Numbered from the stretch's first letter, positions 8,315 through 17,574 are shown. The stretch: DNA of 64,000 bases from Pseudoduganella aquatica (GCF_009857595.1 NZ_WWCU01000011.1:62001-126000), one strand, 5' to 3'. Translations and numbers: made by a program. Notes: generated by a model not told the origin, from the sequence alone.

Positions 8315-8381
8315 GATTGCGCAATCATGTAGCGACTTTATTGTGCTATTGTTCGATTCCCGTCATTTCATGATTGCGCAA
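8315..8381 (+). promoter_or_regulatory. Palindromic operator pair ahead of the MFS-xylosidase operon
   Basis: A 13-bp inverted repeat (8317-8329 and 8369-8381) ends three bases before the MFS start codon. Each arm contains TTGCGCAA, and the left one is itself the 12-bp palindrome GATTGCGCAATC (8315-8326). The layout suits a dimeric repressor of the LacI or GntR type binding two sites by looping or blocking the ribosome site. No regulator gene is adjacent. Confidence 0.55.
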
Positions 8382-8383
8382 AC

Positions 8384-9646
8384 ATGTTCGCTTCCAAGAT
8401 CAAAGGCCTTCGCTGGTGGATGATCAGCCTGATCATGCTGGGAGCGGTCATCAACTATCTCACGCGCAGCACGCTGGCGGTCTCGGCCCCCACCCTGCTC
8501 GCCGAGCTGCACATCACCACCCAGGAATACTCGTACATCACCGCCGCCTTCCAGGGCGCCATCATGCTGCAGCCGCTGTGCGGCTATGTGCTGGACGTAA
8601 TCGGCCTGAAATTCGGCTTTGCCATGTTCGCGGCGGCCTGGTCCGTCATCTGCATGGCGCACGGCATGGCCACCAGCTGGCAAGCGCTGGCCGGGCTGCG
8701 CGGCCTGCTGGGCCTGGCAGAAGGCTCGGCCAACCCGGCCGGCATGAAGGCCGTGTCCGAATGGTTCCCTGCCAAGGAGCGCGGACTGGCGGGCGGCATT
8801 TTCAATATCGGCGCCTCCTTCGGCTCCATGCTGGCGCCGCCGCTGGTGGTGTGGGCGATTCTGCATTACAACTGGCAGTCGGCCTTCGTCATCACCGGCG
8901 CGCTGGGCCTGGTGTGGGTGGCGGCCTGGCTGCTGCTGTACGACGCGCCGGCGCGCCACCGCCGCCTGTCGCAAGCCGAGGCGCAGCATATCGCCGCAGG
9001 CCAGGAGCAGCACCTGCAAGGCGACGGCACGCGCCCGTCCATCCTCAGCATTCTCAAGATGCGCAATTTCTGGGGCATCGCCCTGCCCCGCTTCCTGGCC
9101 GACCCGGCTTGGGGCACGCTGTCGTTCTGGGTGCCGCTGTACCTGACCACGGTGCGCCATTTCGACCTGATGCAGATCGCCATGTTCGCCTGGCTGCCCT
9201 TCCTGGCCGCCGACCTGGGCTGCCTGTTCGGGCCGCTCGTGGTGCTGGCGCTGCAAAAGCGCGGCGTGCGCCTGATTAATGCGCGGCGCGGCGCCTTCAC
9301 GCTGGGCGCCTGCATGATGATGGGCGTGGCCTTTGTCGGCTTCGTGGACAGCCCTTATGCGGCGATCGCCTTGCTGAGCCTGGCAGGCTTTGCGCACCAG
9401 ACCTTGTCCGTCACCGTCATCACCATGTCGTCCGACCTGTTCCGCCGCAACGAAGTGGCCACCGTGGCGGGCATGTGCGGCACCTTCGGCAACCTGGGCC
9501 TGCTGATCTTTTCGCTGCTGATAGGCGGACTGATGGCCAGCGTGGGCTACACGCCGTTTTTTGTCAGCCTCGCCGTGCTCGACCTGCTGGCCGCCGCGCT
9601 GCTGTGGACCTTGGTCCGTGAACCTTCGCATACTCTGCAACACTAG
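8384..9646 (+). CDS. MFS transporter of the anion:cation symporter type, probable sugar or sugar-acid carrier
   Basis: This 420-residue inner-membrane protein has about 12 hydrophobic segments. Its start (LRWWMISLIMLGAVINYLTR) and the conserved R-G-L-L-G-L-A-E-G, WFPAKERG and F-N-I-G-A-S-F-G segments fit the anion:cation symporter branch (ExuT/GudP-like) that takes up hexuronates, glucarate and related acids by proton symport. The xylosidase gene follows after two bases, so the two form one transcription unit. This points to uptake of a plant-polysaccharide fragment, perhaps uronate-bearing xylo-oligosaccharide; the substrate is inference. A palindromic operator overlaps the leader. Confidence 0.85.
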   Translation: MFASKIKGLRWWMISLIMLGAVINYLTRSTLAVSAPTLLAELHITTQEYSYITAAFQGAIMLQPLCGYVLDVIGLKFGFAMFAAAWSVICMAHGMATSWQALAGLRGLLGLAEGSANPAGMKAVSEWFPAKERGLAGGIFNIGASFGSMLAPPLVVWAILHYNWQSAFVITGALGLVWVAAWLLLYDAPARHRRLSQAEAQHIAAGQEQHLQGDGTRPSILSILKMRNFWGIALPRFLADPAWGTLSFWVPLYLTTVRHFDLMQIAMFAWLPFLAADLGCLFGPLVVLALQKRGVRLINARRGAFTLGACMMMGVAFVGFVDSPYAAIALLSLAGFAHQTLSVTVITMSSDLFRRNEVATVAGMCGTFGNLGLLIFSLLIGGLMASVGYTPFFVSLAVLDLLAAALLWTLVREPSHTLQH

Positions 9647-9648
9647 CC

Positions 9649-11283
9649 ATGATACAAAACCCCATCCTGCCGGGCTTCAATCCCGACCCGTCCATCGTCC
9701 GTGTGGGCGATGACTATTACATCGCCACCTCCACCTTCGAGTGGTATCCCGGCGTGCAGATCCACCACTCGCGCGACCTGGTGAACTGGCGCCTGCTAAG
9801 CCGCCCGCTCACGCGCGCCAGCCAGCTCAACATGCTGGGCGCGCCGGACTCCTGCGGCGTGTGGGCGCCCTGCCTGACTTATGCGGACGGCCTGTTCTGG
9901 CTGATCTACACCGACGTCAAGCGCTATGGCCGCACCTCCACCGGCGGCGCCAGCGGCAGCGCTTCGCTGCGCGACTTCCACAACTACCTGGTGACCAGCC
10001 CGTCCATTGACGGCCCCTGGTCCGATCCGGTCTACCTCAACAGCAGCGGCTTCGACCCCTCGCTGTTCCATGACGACGACGGCCGCAAGTACCTGCTGAA
10101 CCAGCTGTGGGACCACCGTCCGGGCAGCAACCGCTTCAACGGCATCGTGATGCAGGAATACTCGGTACAGGAAGGCAAGCTGATCGGCCGCCGCGAGAAC
10201 ATCTTCAAGGGTACGCCGCATGGGCTGACTGAGGGTCCCCACATCTACAAGCGCAAGGGCTACTACTACCTGCTCACCGCCGAGGGCGGCACCGGCTGGA
10301 ACCACGGCGTGACCATGGCGCGTTCGCGCGATCTGCACGGGCCGTATGAGCTGCATCCCGACCAGACCATTCTCAGTGCGCGCAACCGCCCGGACGCCGC
10401 GCTGCAGCGCGCCGGCCATGGCGACCTGGTCGAGACGCAAGACGGCCAGACTTATATGGTGTATCTGTGCGGACGGCCGCTGCGCAATCGCGGCACCTGC
10501 ACGCTGGGGCGCGAGACGGCCATCCAGCGCATGGTGTGGGGCGAAGATGGCTGGCTGCGCACCGAGGACGGGCAAGGCACGCCGCAGCTGCAGGCAGCCG
10601 CGCCCGGCTTGCCGGAGCACCGCTTTGCCGCCGGGCCTGAGCGCGAGGATTTCGATGCGGCCCAGTTGCCCATTGCCTTCCAGTGGCTGCGCACGCCGTG
10701 GCCGGAGGAGCTGTTCAGCCTGACCGATCGGCCGGGGCATCTGCGCCTGTACGGCCGCGAAACGCTGGGCAGCCAGTTCCGGCAGGCGCTGGTGGCGCGG
10801 CGCCAGCAGGCGCACTGCTACAGCGCGGCCACCGTGGTGGAGTTCGAGCCCGAGCATTACCAGCAGCAGGCGGGCCTGGTGTGCTATTACGGCGGCGCCA
10901 AGTTCCACTACCTCTACATCACGCACGACGAGACGGTGGGCAAGCATCTGCGTGTGATGAGCAGCCTGCCCAATCACGTGCAAACCGACACCTTCACCGC
11001 CCCCATTCCGCTGCCGGCGGGCGTTCCGGTGCAGCTGCGGGTGGAAGTGGACGAGGAGCGCCTGTATTTCGGCTATCGAGTGGACGGCGGCGATTGGCAA
11101 TGGCTGCCGCAGCAATTCGACGCCAGCATTTTGTCGGACGAAGCCAACGCCCCCGGCCAGCCCAACTTCACCGGCACATTTGTAGGCATGGCCTGCCAGG
11201 ACATGTCGGGCAGCGGCTTGCATGCCGATTTCGACTACTTCGAGTACCGCGAACGGCCGTACTGCGTCAATCCCATGCTATAG
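9649..11283 (+). CDS. xynB: Glycoside hydrolase family 43 beta-xylosidase
   Basis: This 544-residue protein has the two-domain build of GH43 xylosidases. The N-terminal five-bladed propeller carries the expected catalytic set: D13 (general base, in FNPDPS), D136 (pKa modulator, in GFDPSLF) and E195 (general acid, in LTEGPH). The C-terminal part from about residue 330 is the beta-sandwich that completes the active site (AGLVCYYGGAKFHYLYIT and following). It should remove xylose from the non-reducing end of xylo-oligosaccharides. There is no signal peptide, so it acts in the cytoplasm on sugars brought in, consistent with tight coupling to the upstream carrier. Arabinofuranosidase side activity is common in the family. 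Confidence 0.9.
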   Translation: MIQNPILPGFNPDPSIVRVGDDYYIATSTFEWYPGVQIHHSRDLVNWRLLSRPLTRASQLNMLGAPDSCGVWAPCLTYADGLFWLIYTDVKRYGRTSTGGASGSASLRDFHNYLVTSPSIDGPWSDPVYLNSSGFDPSLFHDDDGRKYLLNQLWDHRPGSNRFNGIVMQEYSVQEGKLIGRRENIFKGTPHGLTEGPHIYKRKGYYYLLTAEGGTGWNHGVTMARSRDLHGPYELHPDQTILSARNRPDAALQRAGHGDLVETQDGQTYMVYLCGRPLRNRGTCTLGRETAIQRMVWGEDGWLRTEDGQGTPQLQAAAPGLPEHRFAAGPEREDFDAAQLPIAFQWLRTPWPEELFSLTDRPGHLRLYGRETLGSQFRQALVARRQQAHCYSAATVVEFEPEHYQQQAGLVCYYGGAKFHYLYITHDETVGKHLRVMSSLPNHVQTDTFTAPIPLPAGVPVQLRVEVDEERLYFGYRVDGGDWQWLPQQFDASILSDEANAPGQPNFTGTFVGMACQDMSGSGLHADFDYFEYRERPYCVNPML

Positions 11284-11357
11284 GAGCTTTATCTGGACTT
11301 CGCCGGCACGAATCCTATACTCCTTGTACCCACGCGTAAGCAAATGAGGAGACCATC

Positions 11358-11648
11358 ATGGACGCATATGAACCACGGCGCCGTAAATTCGAGCAACAGA
11401 CCCACTCGGGCACCACTAGCGCCGGCAGCATGGGCGCAGGCGGCACGGGCGGCAGCAGCCAGTCCGGCGCCAGCGGCACGGCCGCGCCCGGCAACAGCCA
11501 ATCCGCCGGCCGCACCGACGATTTGCTGTCCGGCTGCGTCAGCGAAGACCAACGCGCCGAAGGCTTCCAGCGCGACTGCAACGCCGACGCCCTGCGTCAG
11601 GGCCTGCAGACGCAAAGCACGCCCCGCAGAGGCGGCAATCGACAGTAG
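11358..11648 (+). CDS. Small Gly/Ser-rich hypothetical protein
   Basis: A 96-residue frame with a good ribosome site (GAGGAGACC ahead of the ATG). The middle is low-complexity Gly/Ser/Ala, and the C-terminal third (LLSGCVSEDQRAEGFQRDCN) is ordered-looking with two cysteines. There is no signal peptide. I do not recognise it. The ribosome site supports that it is real; codon periodicity is less telling because of its composition. Confidence 0.5.
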   Translation: MDAYEPRRRKFEQQTHSGTTSAGSMGAGGTGGSSQSGASGTAAPGNSQSAGRTDDLLSGCVSEDQRAEGFQRDCNADALRQGLQTQSTPRRGGNRQ

Positions 11649-11752
11649 AAATCGACAGGATGCTGCAATTTAAAGGATCAGTGACTGCCAACACCCGCAG
11701 GACTTAATCCCTATCAAACGCGAAGCTATGGTGTCGCCATCAAGGAGAACAC

Positions 11753-11998
11753 ATGAGCGAAGTCTACCTAAGCCATGCCGGATATACGGGATCGGTGGAA
11801 GTCAGCCTGGAGGATGACTGCCTGTTCGGAAAAATCCTTCAGATCAGTGATCTGGTGACTTATGAAGCGGATACGGTGGGTGGCCTGAGAGCAGCGTTTA
11901 TTGAGTCCGTGCAGTACTACATCGAAAAGTGCAAGCAAGATGGCCTCGATCCAGAGCGGCCCGATCCCGGACGGCCACTGGCCGCCACGCCGTCCTGA
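11753..11998 (+). CDS. HicB-family antitoxin-like protein without a HicA partner
   Basis: This 81-residue protein follows the HicB fold pattern: a short strand (GYTGSVEVSLEDDCLFGKI), then ISDLVTYEADTVGGLRAAF and a helix with YYIEKCKQDGLDPERP. It has a clear ribosome site (AAGGAGAACAC). HicB proteins neutralise the small HicA mRNA interferase, and many also bind DNA. No HicA-like frame with its dsRNA-binding fold and catalytic His is visible on either side, and no DNA-binding tail follows the HicB core. It may be a domesticated or solitary HicB that acts in another role. Confidence 0.65.
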   Translation: MSEVYLSHAGYTGSVEVSLEDDCLFGKILQISDLVTYEADTVGGLRAAFIESVQYYIEKCKQDGLDPERPDPGRPLAATPS

Positions 11999-12078
11999 TT
12001 GCTGGTATTGCAGCAACGGCCTGCATGGTTTTGTGCTTTCGGGCAAAATGGATGGATTGCCAACGAGAGGACCTGACC

Positions 12079-12378
12079 ATGATTTACGAAGTTGCAGAAA
12101 TCCAGATCAAACCGGACACCAACGCCGCCTTCGAAGCGGCCGTGCAGCAAGCGGTGCCGCTGTTCAAGCGCGCCAAAGGCTGCGAGGCGATGCGCCTGGA
12201 GCGCATCATCGAGCGGCCCGATACCTATCACCTGGTCATCAACTGGGCCACGCTGGAAAACCATACCGTCGATTTCCGCGGCAGCGAAGACTTCCAGGCC
12301 TGGCGCGCGCTGGTGGGCGGCTTCTTTGCGCAGCCGCCTAAAGTGGAGCACACCGAAACCGTCATCACCGGATTCTAA
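12079..12378 (+). CDS. Antibiotic biosynthesis monooxygenase (ABM) superfamily protein
   Basis: This 99-residue ferredoxin-like alpha/beta protein starts MIYEVAEIQIKP and contains A-K-G-C-E-A-M-R and a W-x-x-x-E-N-H-T segment, the usual layout of ABM/YgiN-like dimeric proteins. I chose the ATG at 12079 because GAGAGG precedes it and homologues begin here. Family members include small monooxygenases and proteins of unknown catalytic state. No partner enzyme is nearby, so only the fold is assigned. Confidence 0.75.
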   Translation: MIYEVAEIQIKPDTNAAFEAAVQQAVPLFKRAKGCEAMRLERIIERPDTYHLVINWATLENHTVDFRGSEDFQAWRALVGGFFAQPPKVEHTETVITGF

Positions 12379-12455
12379 GCAAGGCCGAAAGCGGCGACAC
12401 AGCGCGCCGCTTTCGCGCACAATCCAGCCATTACGCACACCAGGAGCACGCCGTC

Positions 12456-12758
12456 ATGGCCCATACTATTCACCGCAATTTCATGTCGCAGGAAGAGGCC
12501 GAGGCCGCGCATGGCGCGCTGCTGGCCGCAGGCTTCCCGGCCAATGCCCTCAAGCTCGCGCCGCACCGCGCGCGCGAACAGAGCACCACCGTCAGCGCGG
12601 TCGACAATATCTTCAACTCCCTCACGCCGGACGACGTAGACCGCACCGACGAGCGGCGCCCGCGCCCGGTCGCCCTGCTCAGCGTGGACACGCTGGACGA
12701 CGAACAGCGCGAACAGGCCGAGTCCATCCTGCAGCGCCACAACGCCATCGACGCCTGA
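12456..12758 (+). CDS. Hypothetical stress-type protein
   Basis: A 100-residue frame with a ribosome site (CAGGAGCACG). The first half (MSQEEAEAAHGALLAAGFPA) looks like the alpha-beta module of small general-stress proteins in which a helix over a sheet is repeated, and the second half ends with LLSVDTLDDEQREQAESILQ. I cannot name the family with confidence. No signal or membrane segment is present. Confidence 0.6.
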   Translation: MAHTIHRNFMSQEEAEAAHGALLAAGFPANALKLAPHRAREQSTTVSAVDNIFNSLTPDDVDRTDERRPRPVALLSVDTLDDEQREQAESILQRHNAIDA

Positions 12759-12772
12759 GCCCGGCCCGCCGC

Positions 12773-13096
12773 TCACCCATCGCCGGCCAGCAGTTTCAAG
12801 CCGATCAGCCCGCCGATAATGGCGGCCAGGCAGGCCACGCGCGCCGGAGAGGCAGCGTCGCCCAGAAAAACGATGCCAACCAGGGCAGTCCCGACGGCGC
12901 CAATGCCTGTCCATACCGCATAAGCCGTCCCCACTGGCAGCGCGCGCAACGATACCGACAGCAGCCAGATACTGGCAATCCCCAGCACAGCGGTCGCCAC
13001 GCCCGGCAGCGGCCGGGTAAAGCCCTGCGACCATTTCATTCCCAACGCGAATGCAATCTCCAACAGCCCGGCAATTGCCAGGTAAATCCAAGCCAT
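12773..13096 (-). CDS. sugE: SMR-family exporter of the Gdx/SugE guanidinium type
   Basis: This 107-residue inner-membrane protein has four predicted helices. The essential glutamate of SMR proteins is in helix 1 (IAGLLEIAFALGMKWSQGFT), and the G-T-A-Y-A-V-W-T-G-I-G signature is in helix 3. The G-x-K-x-S/T-x-G-F-T-R pattern separates Gdx/SugE members from multidrug EmrE, and Gdx proteins export guanidinium in exchange for protons. Two upstream in-frame starts exist, but AAGGA lies at the proper distance only from the ATG at 13096. I see no convincing guanidine riboswitch in the leader. Confidence 0.85.
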   Translation of the reverse strand: MAWIYLAIAGLLEIAFALGMKWSQGFTRPLPGVATAVLGIASIWLLSVSLRALPVGTAYAVWTGIGAVGTALVGIVFLGDAASPARVACLAAIIGGLIGLKLLAGDG

Positions 13097-13356
13097 GATC
13101 ATTCCTTGAAAAACCACCGCAGCACGCGGTCAGGCAGCGATTGTGCGATGCGGCGGCGGGCGCGTGTTAGCGGCGCGTGGCGGCGCCAACGGCCAGACTG
13201 GCGCCGGTTTCGGCCAATGGCCAGCCTGCTGCTGCAAGCTCCCCCGGCATGGCTGGCCGCCGCGCATATTTGGCTGAAATTGACGCTTTGTATCACTTTC
13301 AGCCACAGCCTGCGCGGCAGATAATGAGTCATCGAAACCACTCCCAGGAGTTCTTC

Positions 13357-14352
13357 ATGCAAGCTGCCAACCCCAATATCAGCGCCGCCGCCCTGCCCGC
13401 CGGGCGCTCATCCATCCAGCATCTGCCAGTCAACCTGTTTGCTTCGGTCATGGGTCTGTCCGGCCTGGCCCTGGCCTGGCGGCTCGCAGCCAAGACATTC
13501 GGCGCCGACATCGCAATCGCCAATGGCATCGGCATGCTGGCCATCACCGCCTTCCTGCTGCTCGCAGCAGGCTATCTGGTGAAAGCAGCCAGCTATCCGG
13601 ACGCCGTGTGCAAGGAGTTCACGCATCCGGTCGCCGGGAATTTCTTCGGCACAATCACCATCTCCCTCTTGCTGCTGTCCACCTTGCTGGACCGCTACAG
13701 CCCCGTGCTGCAGCAGGCTGTATGGACCATGGGCGTGGCAAGCACCATCGTGCTCAGCTTTATCGTAGTCAACCGCCTTCTGCGCGGGAGCGCCGCAACA
13801 GGCAGCGCCGTTCCCGCCTGGCTGATCCCCGGCGTGGCCACGCTGGACATCGCCGTCACCGGCGCCACCATGCCGATGCCATGGGCGTATGAAGTGAATA
13901 TGCTGGCCGTGGCCATCGGCAGCGTGCTGGCCGTGGTGTTCTTCGTACTGATCTTCTCGCGCCTGGTGCACAGCGAAGCCCTGCCCGCCGGCATGACACC
14001 TTCGCTGATGATACTGATCGCCCCTTTCGAAGTCGGTTTCCTGGCCTACGTCAACCTGATGCACCAAGCCGACATGTTCGCCTCCATGCTGTTCTACTTC
14101 GGCCTGTTCATGTTCGTGGTGGTGTCGCTGCGCGTGTTCCGCCCCTCGGTGCGGTTCGCCGCCTCCTGGTGGGCCATCGGCTTCCCGCTGGCCGCCCTAT
14201 CGAACGCCGCCCTGAAGTACGCTGACGCCACCGGCAGCGGCGTGCACGCAGTGCTGGCCGCCGCCCTGCTGGCCTTCCTTACCGGCGCCATTGCCACTCT
14301 GCTGGTGCGCACGCTTCATGCGCTGTTCACCGGCAAACTGCTCACAGCCTGA
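13357..14352 (+). CDS. TehA/SLAC1-family anion channel or C4-dicarboxylate transporter
   Basis: This 331-residue membrane protein has about ten hydrophobic helices and opens after a polar tail with LPVNLFASVMGLSGLALAWR, the usual first helix of the TehA/SLAC1 family. The start at 13357 has CCCAGGAG eight bases upstream; longer frames lack a site. Family members include the tellurite-resistance protein TehA, malate transporters and plant anion channels, and conduct small anions. A GlxA-type regulator follows 17 bases downstream on the same strand and may share its transcript. The transported anion cannot be inferred. Confidence 0.8.
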   Translation: MQAANPNISAAALPAGRSSIQHLPVNLFASVMGLSGLALAWRLAAKTFGADIAIANGIGMLAITAFLLLAAGYLVKAASYPDAVCKEFTHPVAGNFFGTITISLLLLSTLLDRYSPVLQQAVWTMGVASTIVLSFIVVNRLLRGSAATGSAVPAWLIPGVATLDIAVTGATMPMPWAYEVNMLAVAIGSVLAVVFFVLIFSRLVHSEALPAGMTPSLMILIAPFEVGFLAYVNLMHQADMFASMLFYFGLFMFVVVSLRVFRPSVRFAASWWAIGFPLAALSNAALKYADATGSGVHAVLAAALLAFLTGAIATLLVRTLHALFTGKLLTA

Positions 14353-14369
14353 GCCCAGAGGAGCACACC

Positions 14370-15332
14370 ATGCGTATCGCCTTGTTGATCTTCCCCGGCG
14401 TGCAAATGCTGGACGCGGTCGGCCCGCTCGAAGTGTTCAGCGAAGCCGCGCGCCAAGCCGGCAAACCGGACGCCTATCAGCTTGAACTGGTGGCGCCGCA
14501 AGCGGGGCCGGTCCAGGCATCGAACGGCATGGCGCTGATTGCCAGCGCGGCGATGGATGCAGTCGACGGCGGCATCGATACGCTGCTGGTGGCGGGCAGT
14601 CCGCACATCGACGCGCTGGACGACCAGGCAGCACTGCTGGAATGGCTGCGCACCCAGGCAGGCCAGGTGCGGCGGCTCGGGTCCGTCTGCAGCGGCGCCT
14701 TCCTGCTGGCGCGCGCCGGCCTGCTGGACGGCAAACACGTCACCACCCACTGGAACAGTTCCGCCAAGCTGGCGCGCAAGCATCCCAAGGTGCATGTAGA
14801 GGCGGACCAGATTTATGTGCGCGACGGTACCCTGTACACCTCCGCCGGCGTCAGCGCCGGCATGGACCTTGCGCTGGCCCTGGTGGAGGAAGACCTCGGA
14901 CGCGAAACGGCGCTGAACACCGCGCGCGAACTGGTGATGTTCCTAAAGCGGCCGGGCGGACAATCGCAATTCAGCGCGCACCTGGCCGCGCAATCGTCCG
15001 AGCGCAGTGCGATACGAGAGGTTCAGGAATGGGTGCTGGCCAGCCTGGCCGAACCGATGTCGGTGGACGATATGGCGGCGCGCGCCGGCATGAGCACGCG
15101 CAATTTCTCGCGCCTGTTCAAACAGGACACCGGCATGACGCCGGCCGACTTCGTCGAGGGCGCCCGCATCGACGCCGCCCGTCGTCTGCTGGAAGACACC
15201 GCCAATCCGCTCAAGCGCGTGGCCGCGTGGAGCGGTTTCGGCAACCCGAATGGACTGCGGCGCGCGTTCCAGCGCCGACTGGGCGTCACACCCGGCGACT
15301 ACCGGATGCGCTTCCAGAAGACGGTGAACTAA
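14370..15332 (+). CDS. GlxA-type AraC-family transcriptional regulator
   Basis: This 320-residue protein joins an N-terminal DJ-1/PfpI-like domain (residues about 1-170, with the nucleophile-elbow-like V-C-S-G-A-F-L-L-A) to a C-terminal AraC helix-turn-helix pair (about 210-315, with [15 protein letters not shown] and [19 protein letters not shown]). Proteins of this layout sense small molecules with the amidotransferase-like domain and activate catabolic genes. AGAGGAGCACA precedes the ATG. Its 3' end overlaps the convergent pncB stop by four bases. The target may be the TehA-like gene just upstream, which is inference. Confidence 0.88.
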   Translation: MRIALLIFPGVQMLDAVGPLEVFSEAARQAGKPDAYQLELVAPQAGPVQASNGMALIASAAMDAVDGGIDTLLVAGSPHIDALDDQAALLEWLRTQAGQVRRLGSVCSGAFLLARAGLLDGKHVTTHWNSSAKLARKHPKVHVEADQIYVRDGTLYTSAGVSAGMDLALALVEEDLGRETALNTARELVMFLKRPGGQSQFSAHLAAQSSERSAIREVQEWVLASLAEPMSVDDMAARAGMSTRNFSRLFKQDTGMTPADFVEGARIDAARRLLEDTANPLKRVAAWSGFGNPNGLRRAFQRRLGVTPGDYRMRFQKTVN

Positions 15333-16516
15333 GCCGGGTGGTGGAACACCTGGCGCAGATAGGCCAGGAAGGTCTCGTCCTTGCACATGGTTTTGCCCGG
15401 CGAATCCGACAGCTTGGCCACCGACTGGCCGTTGCAGCGCACCAGCTTCATGACGATGTTGAGCGGCGTAAGGCCGACGTCGTTGGTGAGATTGGTGCCG
15501 ATGCCAAAGCCGGTCATGATGCGGCCCGCGAAATGGCGGTACAGGCTGAAGGCGGTCGGCAGGTCCAGACCGTCCGAGAACACCAGGCGCTTGGTGTTGG
15601 CGTCGATGCGCAGCGCCGCGTAGTGCGCCAGCGCCTTCTCACCCCACAGCAGCGGGTCGCCCGAATCGTGGCGCAGGCCGTCGAACAGCTTGGCGAAGTA
15701 CAGGTCGAAGTCGTCCAGGAAGGCGTCCATGCCCACCACGTCGGTCAGCGCCACGCCCAGGTCGCCCCGGTACTCCTGCACCCAGTCCTCCAGCGCGGCC
15801 TTCTGGAAGTCGCGCAGGCGCACGCCGAAAGCCTGGAAGGACTGCATGTACTCGTGCGCCATGGTCCCGATGGGCACCGTGCCCAGGCGCTTGGCCAGGT
15901 AGACATTGGACGTGCCCTTAAAATACTGCGGCACCTCCGCCGCCAGGCGCAGCACCACCTCGTCGTGCCACTCGGCCGAGAAGCGGCGGCGCAGGCCGAA
16001 GTCGGAAAACTCGAAGGGATGGCGCAAGCCCGGCTGCAGGCCGAAGGCCTTCAGCGACGCGATCTTGTCGAGCAGGCGCTCGCGGCCCTCGGCCAAGGCG
16101 CCGGGCTGGTCGAAGCGGCGGAAGTACAGTTCGTTGACGATGTAGAGCACGAAGATCTCGAAGCCCATCACGTGCACCTGCGGCCCTACCGCACGGATGG
16201 CCAGCGTCTCGCCAACGACCTCCACCTGGATGAATTTGCGCTGGAAGCGGAACACCGCCAGGAAGTCCACGAAGTCCGGCTTCATGTAGCGCAGCGAACG
16301 CAGGTAGTCCAGCTCGTCGTCGGCAAAGGACATGGCGCACAAATGGTCCAGCTGCGCGTTGACCTCGTCGGCCAGCTCGGCCAGCGGGAACACCGGCGTA
16401 TTCCGGCACAGGAACTCATACTCGGCATGCGCGCCGGGATGGCTGTGCAGCAAAGCCTGCCACATGCTGAATTTATACAGGTCGGTTTCAAGCAGGCTGC
16501 GTACTACGGGGATCAT
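15329..16516 (-). CDS. pncB: Nicotinate phosphoribosyltransferase
   Basis: This 395-residue enzyme converts nicotinate and PRPP (with ATP) to nicotinate mononucleotide in NAD salvage. It has the family start ([17 protein letters not shown]), the regulatory phosphohistidine loop around H221 (GTMAHEY), KGTSNVYLA, and the phosphate-binding [10 protein letters not shown] near the C-terminus. The ATG at 16516 has AGGAG at good distance; the longer frame has none. It is downstream of and 31 bases from pncA on the same strand, so nicotinamide can be deamidated and recycled by products of one operon. Confidence 0.95.
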   Translation of the reverse strand: MIPVVRSLLETDLYKFSMWQALLHSHPGAHAEYEFLCRNTPVFPLAELADEVNAQLDHLCAMSFADDELDYLRSLRYMKPDFVDFLAVFRFQRKFIQVEVVGETLAIRAVGPQVHVMGFEIFVLYIVNELYFRRFDQPGALAEGRERLLDKIASLKAFGLQPGLRHPFEFSDFGLRRRFSAEWHDEVVLRLAAEVPQYFKGTSNVYLAKRLGTVPIGTMAHEYMQSFQAFGVRLRDFQKAALEDWVQEYRGDLGVALTDVVGMDAFLDDFDLYFAKLFDGLRHDSGDPLLWGEKALAHYAALRIDANTKRLVFSDGLDLPTAFSLYRHFAGRIMTGFGIGTNLTNDVGLTPLNIVMKLVRCNGQSVAKLSDSPGKTMCKDETFLAYLRQVFHHPA

Positions 16517-16547
16517 CAAATCGTTCTCCTGTCGGCCAGTGTAGGCA

Positions 16548-17429
16548 TCAGCGGCCGGCATTGAGCAGCAGCTCCTGCAGCACGTCGCCCGACTGCGCCA
16601 GGCGCACGCCGGATTCTTCCATCTCCTCCAGGAAGTCCTGGTACTGGTCGCAGAAACCGGCCACGGGGCTCATGCAGTCGGTGATCAGCACCAGGCGGCG
16701 CAAGCCCTCCTCGCCGAAGCGCGCCGCGAACTGCGCGGCGATATGCTCGGCGGTCGCCTTCACGCAATGGCTGCCGGCCTCGCCGGCGATGTAGACCAGA
16801 TCGGCCTCGGCCAGGCGATCGATCAGCGCCTGGTTCAGCTGCGTGTCCGGATCCGCGCTGTCGGGCACCTCGGCCATCACGGCCGAATAGTGCTCGGTCC
16901 AGGGATTGGAGCCCTTGGTAATCTTGGCGACGGTGCCGAGCGCGGCGTCCTCCCAGCGGTTATAGGCCGAGCGCACGTCCTCGTGCACATTGTGGCCCCA
17001 GGAGCCGATCTCGCAGTGCACCGGCCAGATCATCAAGCGGTAGCGTTCGGCCTGTTCCAGCGCATCCAGATAGGCGAGCGCGCGCGGCAAGGCGGCGCTG
17101 TCGCGCGGCAGGAACTTCTTCTCGCGCACGTCGGCGGCGGTGATCTGTGTAAAGGGTTCAGGCGCGGCGCCCTCCGCGTTGAGCCAGAAGCCGGGATGCG
17201 CGATGTCGTAGCGGTGGTGGGAATCGAGGGTAACGCTGATGGCCGTCAAGCCGTGGCGGCCACGGTTGATCAGGCCGGCCAGGCGCAGCATATCCTGGTG
17301 AGCGCCGGGGACCGGCAGCGCGGGCGCATGCACGCCCTTGGTCGCCGGATTCTCCGGCAAATAAGCCGGCGGCAGATCGCAAAAATCATTTTGCGGATCA
17401 ATAACGAGCAGATGCAGTTTGTGTTTCAT
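16548..17429 (-). CDS. pncA: Nicotinamidase / isochorismatase-family hydrolase
   Basis: Cysteine hydrolase of the isochorismatase fold, 293 residues. The catalytic triad is visible: D11 (VIDPQNDF), a lysine around K172 ([11 protein letters not shown]) and C222 (GEAGSHCVK). Metal-binding-type residues D69 and H71-H72 occur in LDSHH. Together with pncB directly downstream, deamidation of nicotinamide to nicotinate is the natural reading. It is longer than the common nicotinamidase of about 210 residues, with an insert between residues 80 and 160 containing [17 protein letters not shown] precedes the start at 17429, which I prefer to the in-frame start at 17447. Confidence 0.88.
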   Translation of the reverse strand: MKHKLHLLVIDPQNDFCDLPPAYLPENPATKGVHAPALPVPGAHQDMLRLAGLINRGRHGLTAISVTLDSHHRYDIAHPGFWLNAEGAAPEPFTQITAADVREKKFLPRDSAALPRALAYLDALEQAERYRLMIWPVHCEIGSWGHNVHEDVRSAYNRWEDAALGTVAKITKGSNPWTEHYSAVMAEVPDSADPDTQLNQALIDRLAEADLVYIAGEAGSHCVKATAEHIAAQFAARFGEEGLRRLVLITDCMSPVAGFCDQYQDFLEEMEESGVRLAQSGDVLQELLLNAGR

Positions 17430-17510
17430 GGGCAGGCTCCGGGGCACGATAGCCCCATGATACCTTCCGCCAAGAATTCCTACAAAACGCCACGGATTCC
17501 TACAAGCGAC

Positions 17511-17569
17511 CTGAGCCGCATTTCCCCCAATTCGGGGTCAGACCCCGAAGTGGTGCGAATGCGGCTCAG
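17511..17569. repeat. Nested palindromic element, copy 1
   Basis: Outer arms CTGAGCCGCAT (17511-17521) and ATGCGGCTCAG (17559-17569) enclose an inner palindrome CGGGGTCAGACCCCG (17533-17547). The same nested design occurs at 59573-59633 and 59731-59787. It sits between azoR and pncA on the minus strand and could act as a terminator or a REP-type element. Confidence 0.75.
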
Positions 17570-17574
17570 CTTGC

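Noticed and set aside
11653..12046. A HicA toxin gene next to the HicB-like gene
   Set aside because: Neither flank contains a 60-80 residue frame with the HicA strand-helix pattern or its catalytic His; the frames seen are shadows.
13097..13356. A guanidine riboswitch upstream of sugE
   Set aside because: I looked for the conserved guanidine-I-type core on the minus strand and did not find it; only GC-rich sequence is present.
14642..16564. A 640-codon plus-strand frame across glxA and pncB
   Set aside because: It overlaps two well-supported genes, has no ribosome site, and its translation is Arg/His/Gln-rich without any motif. It is a GC-bias shadow.
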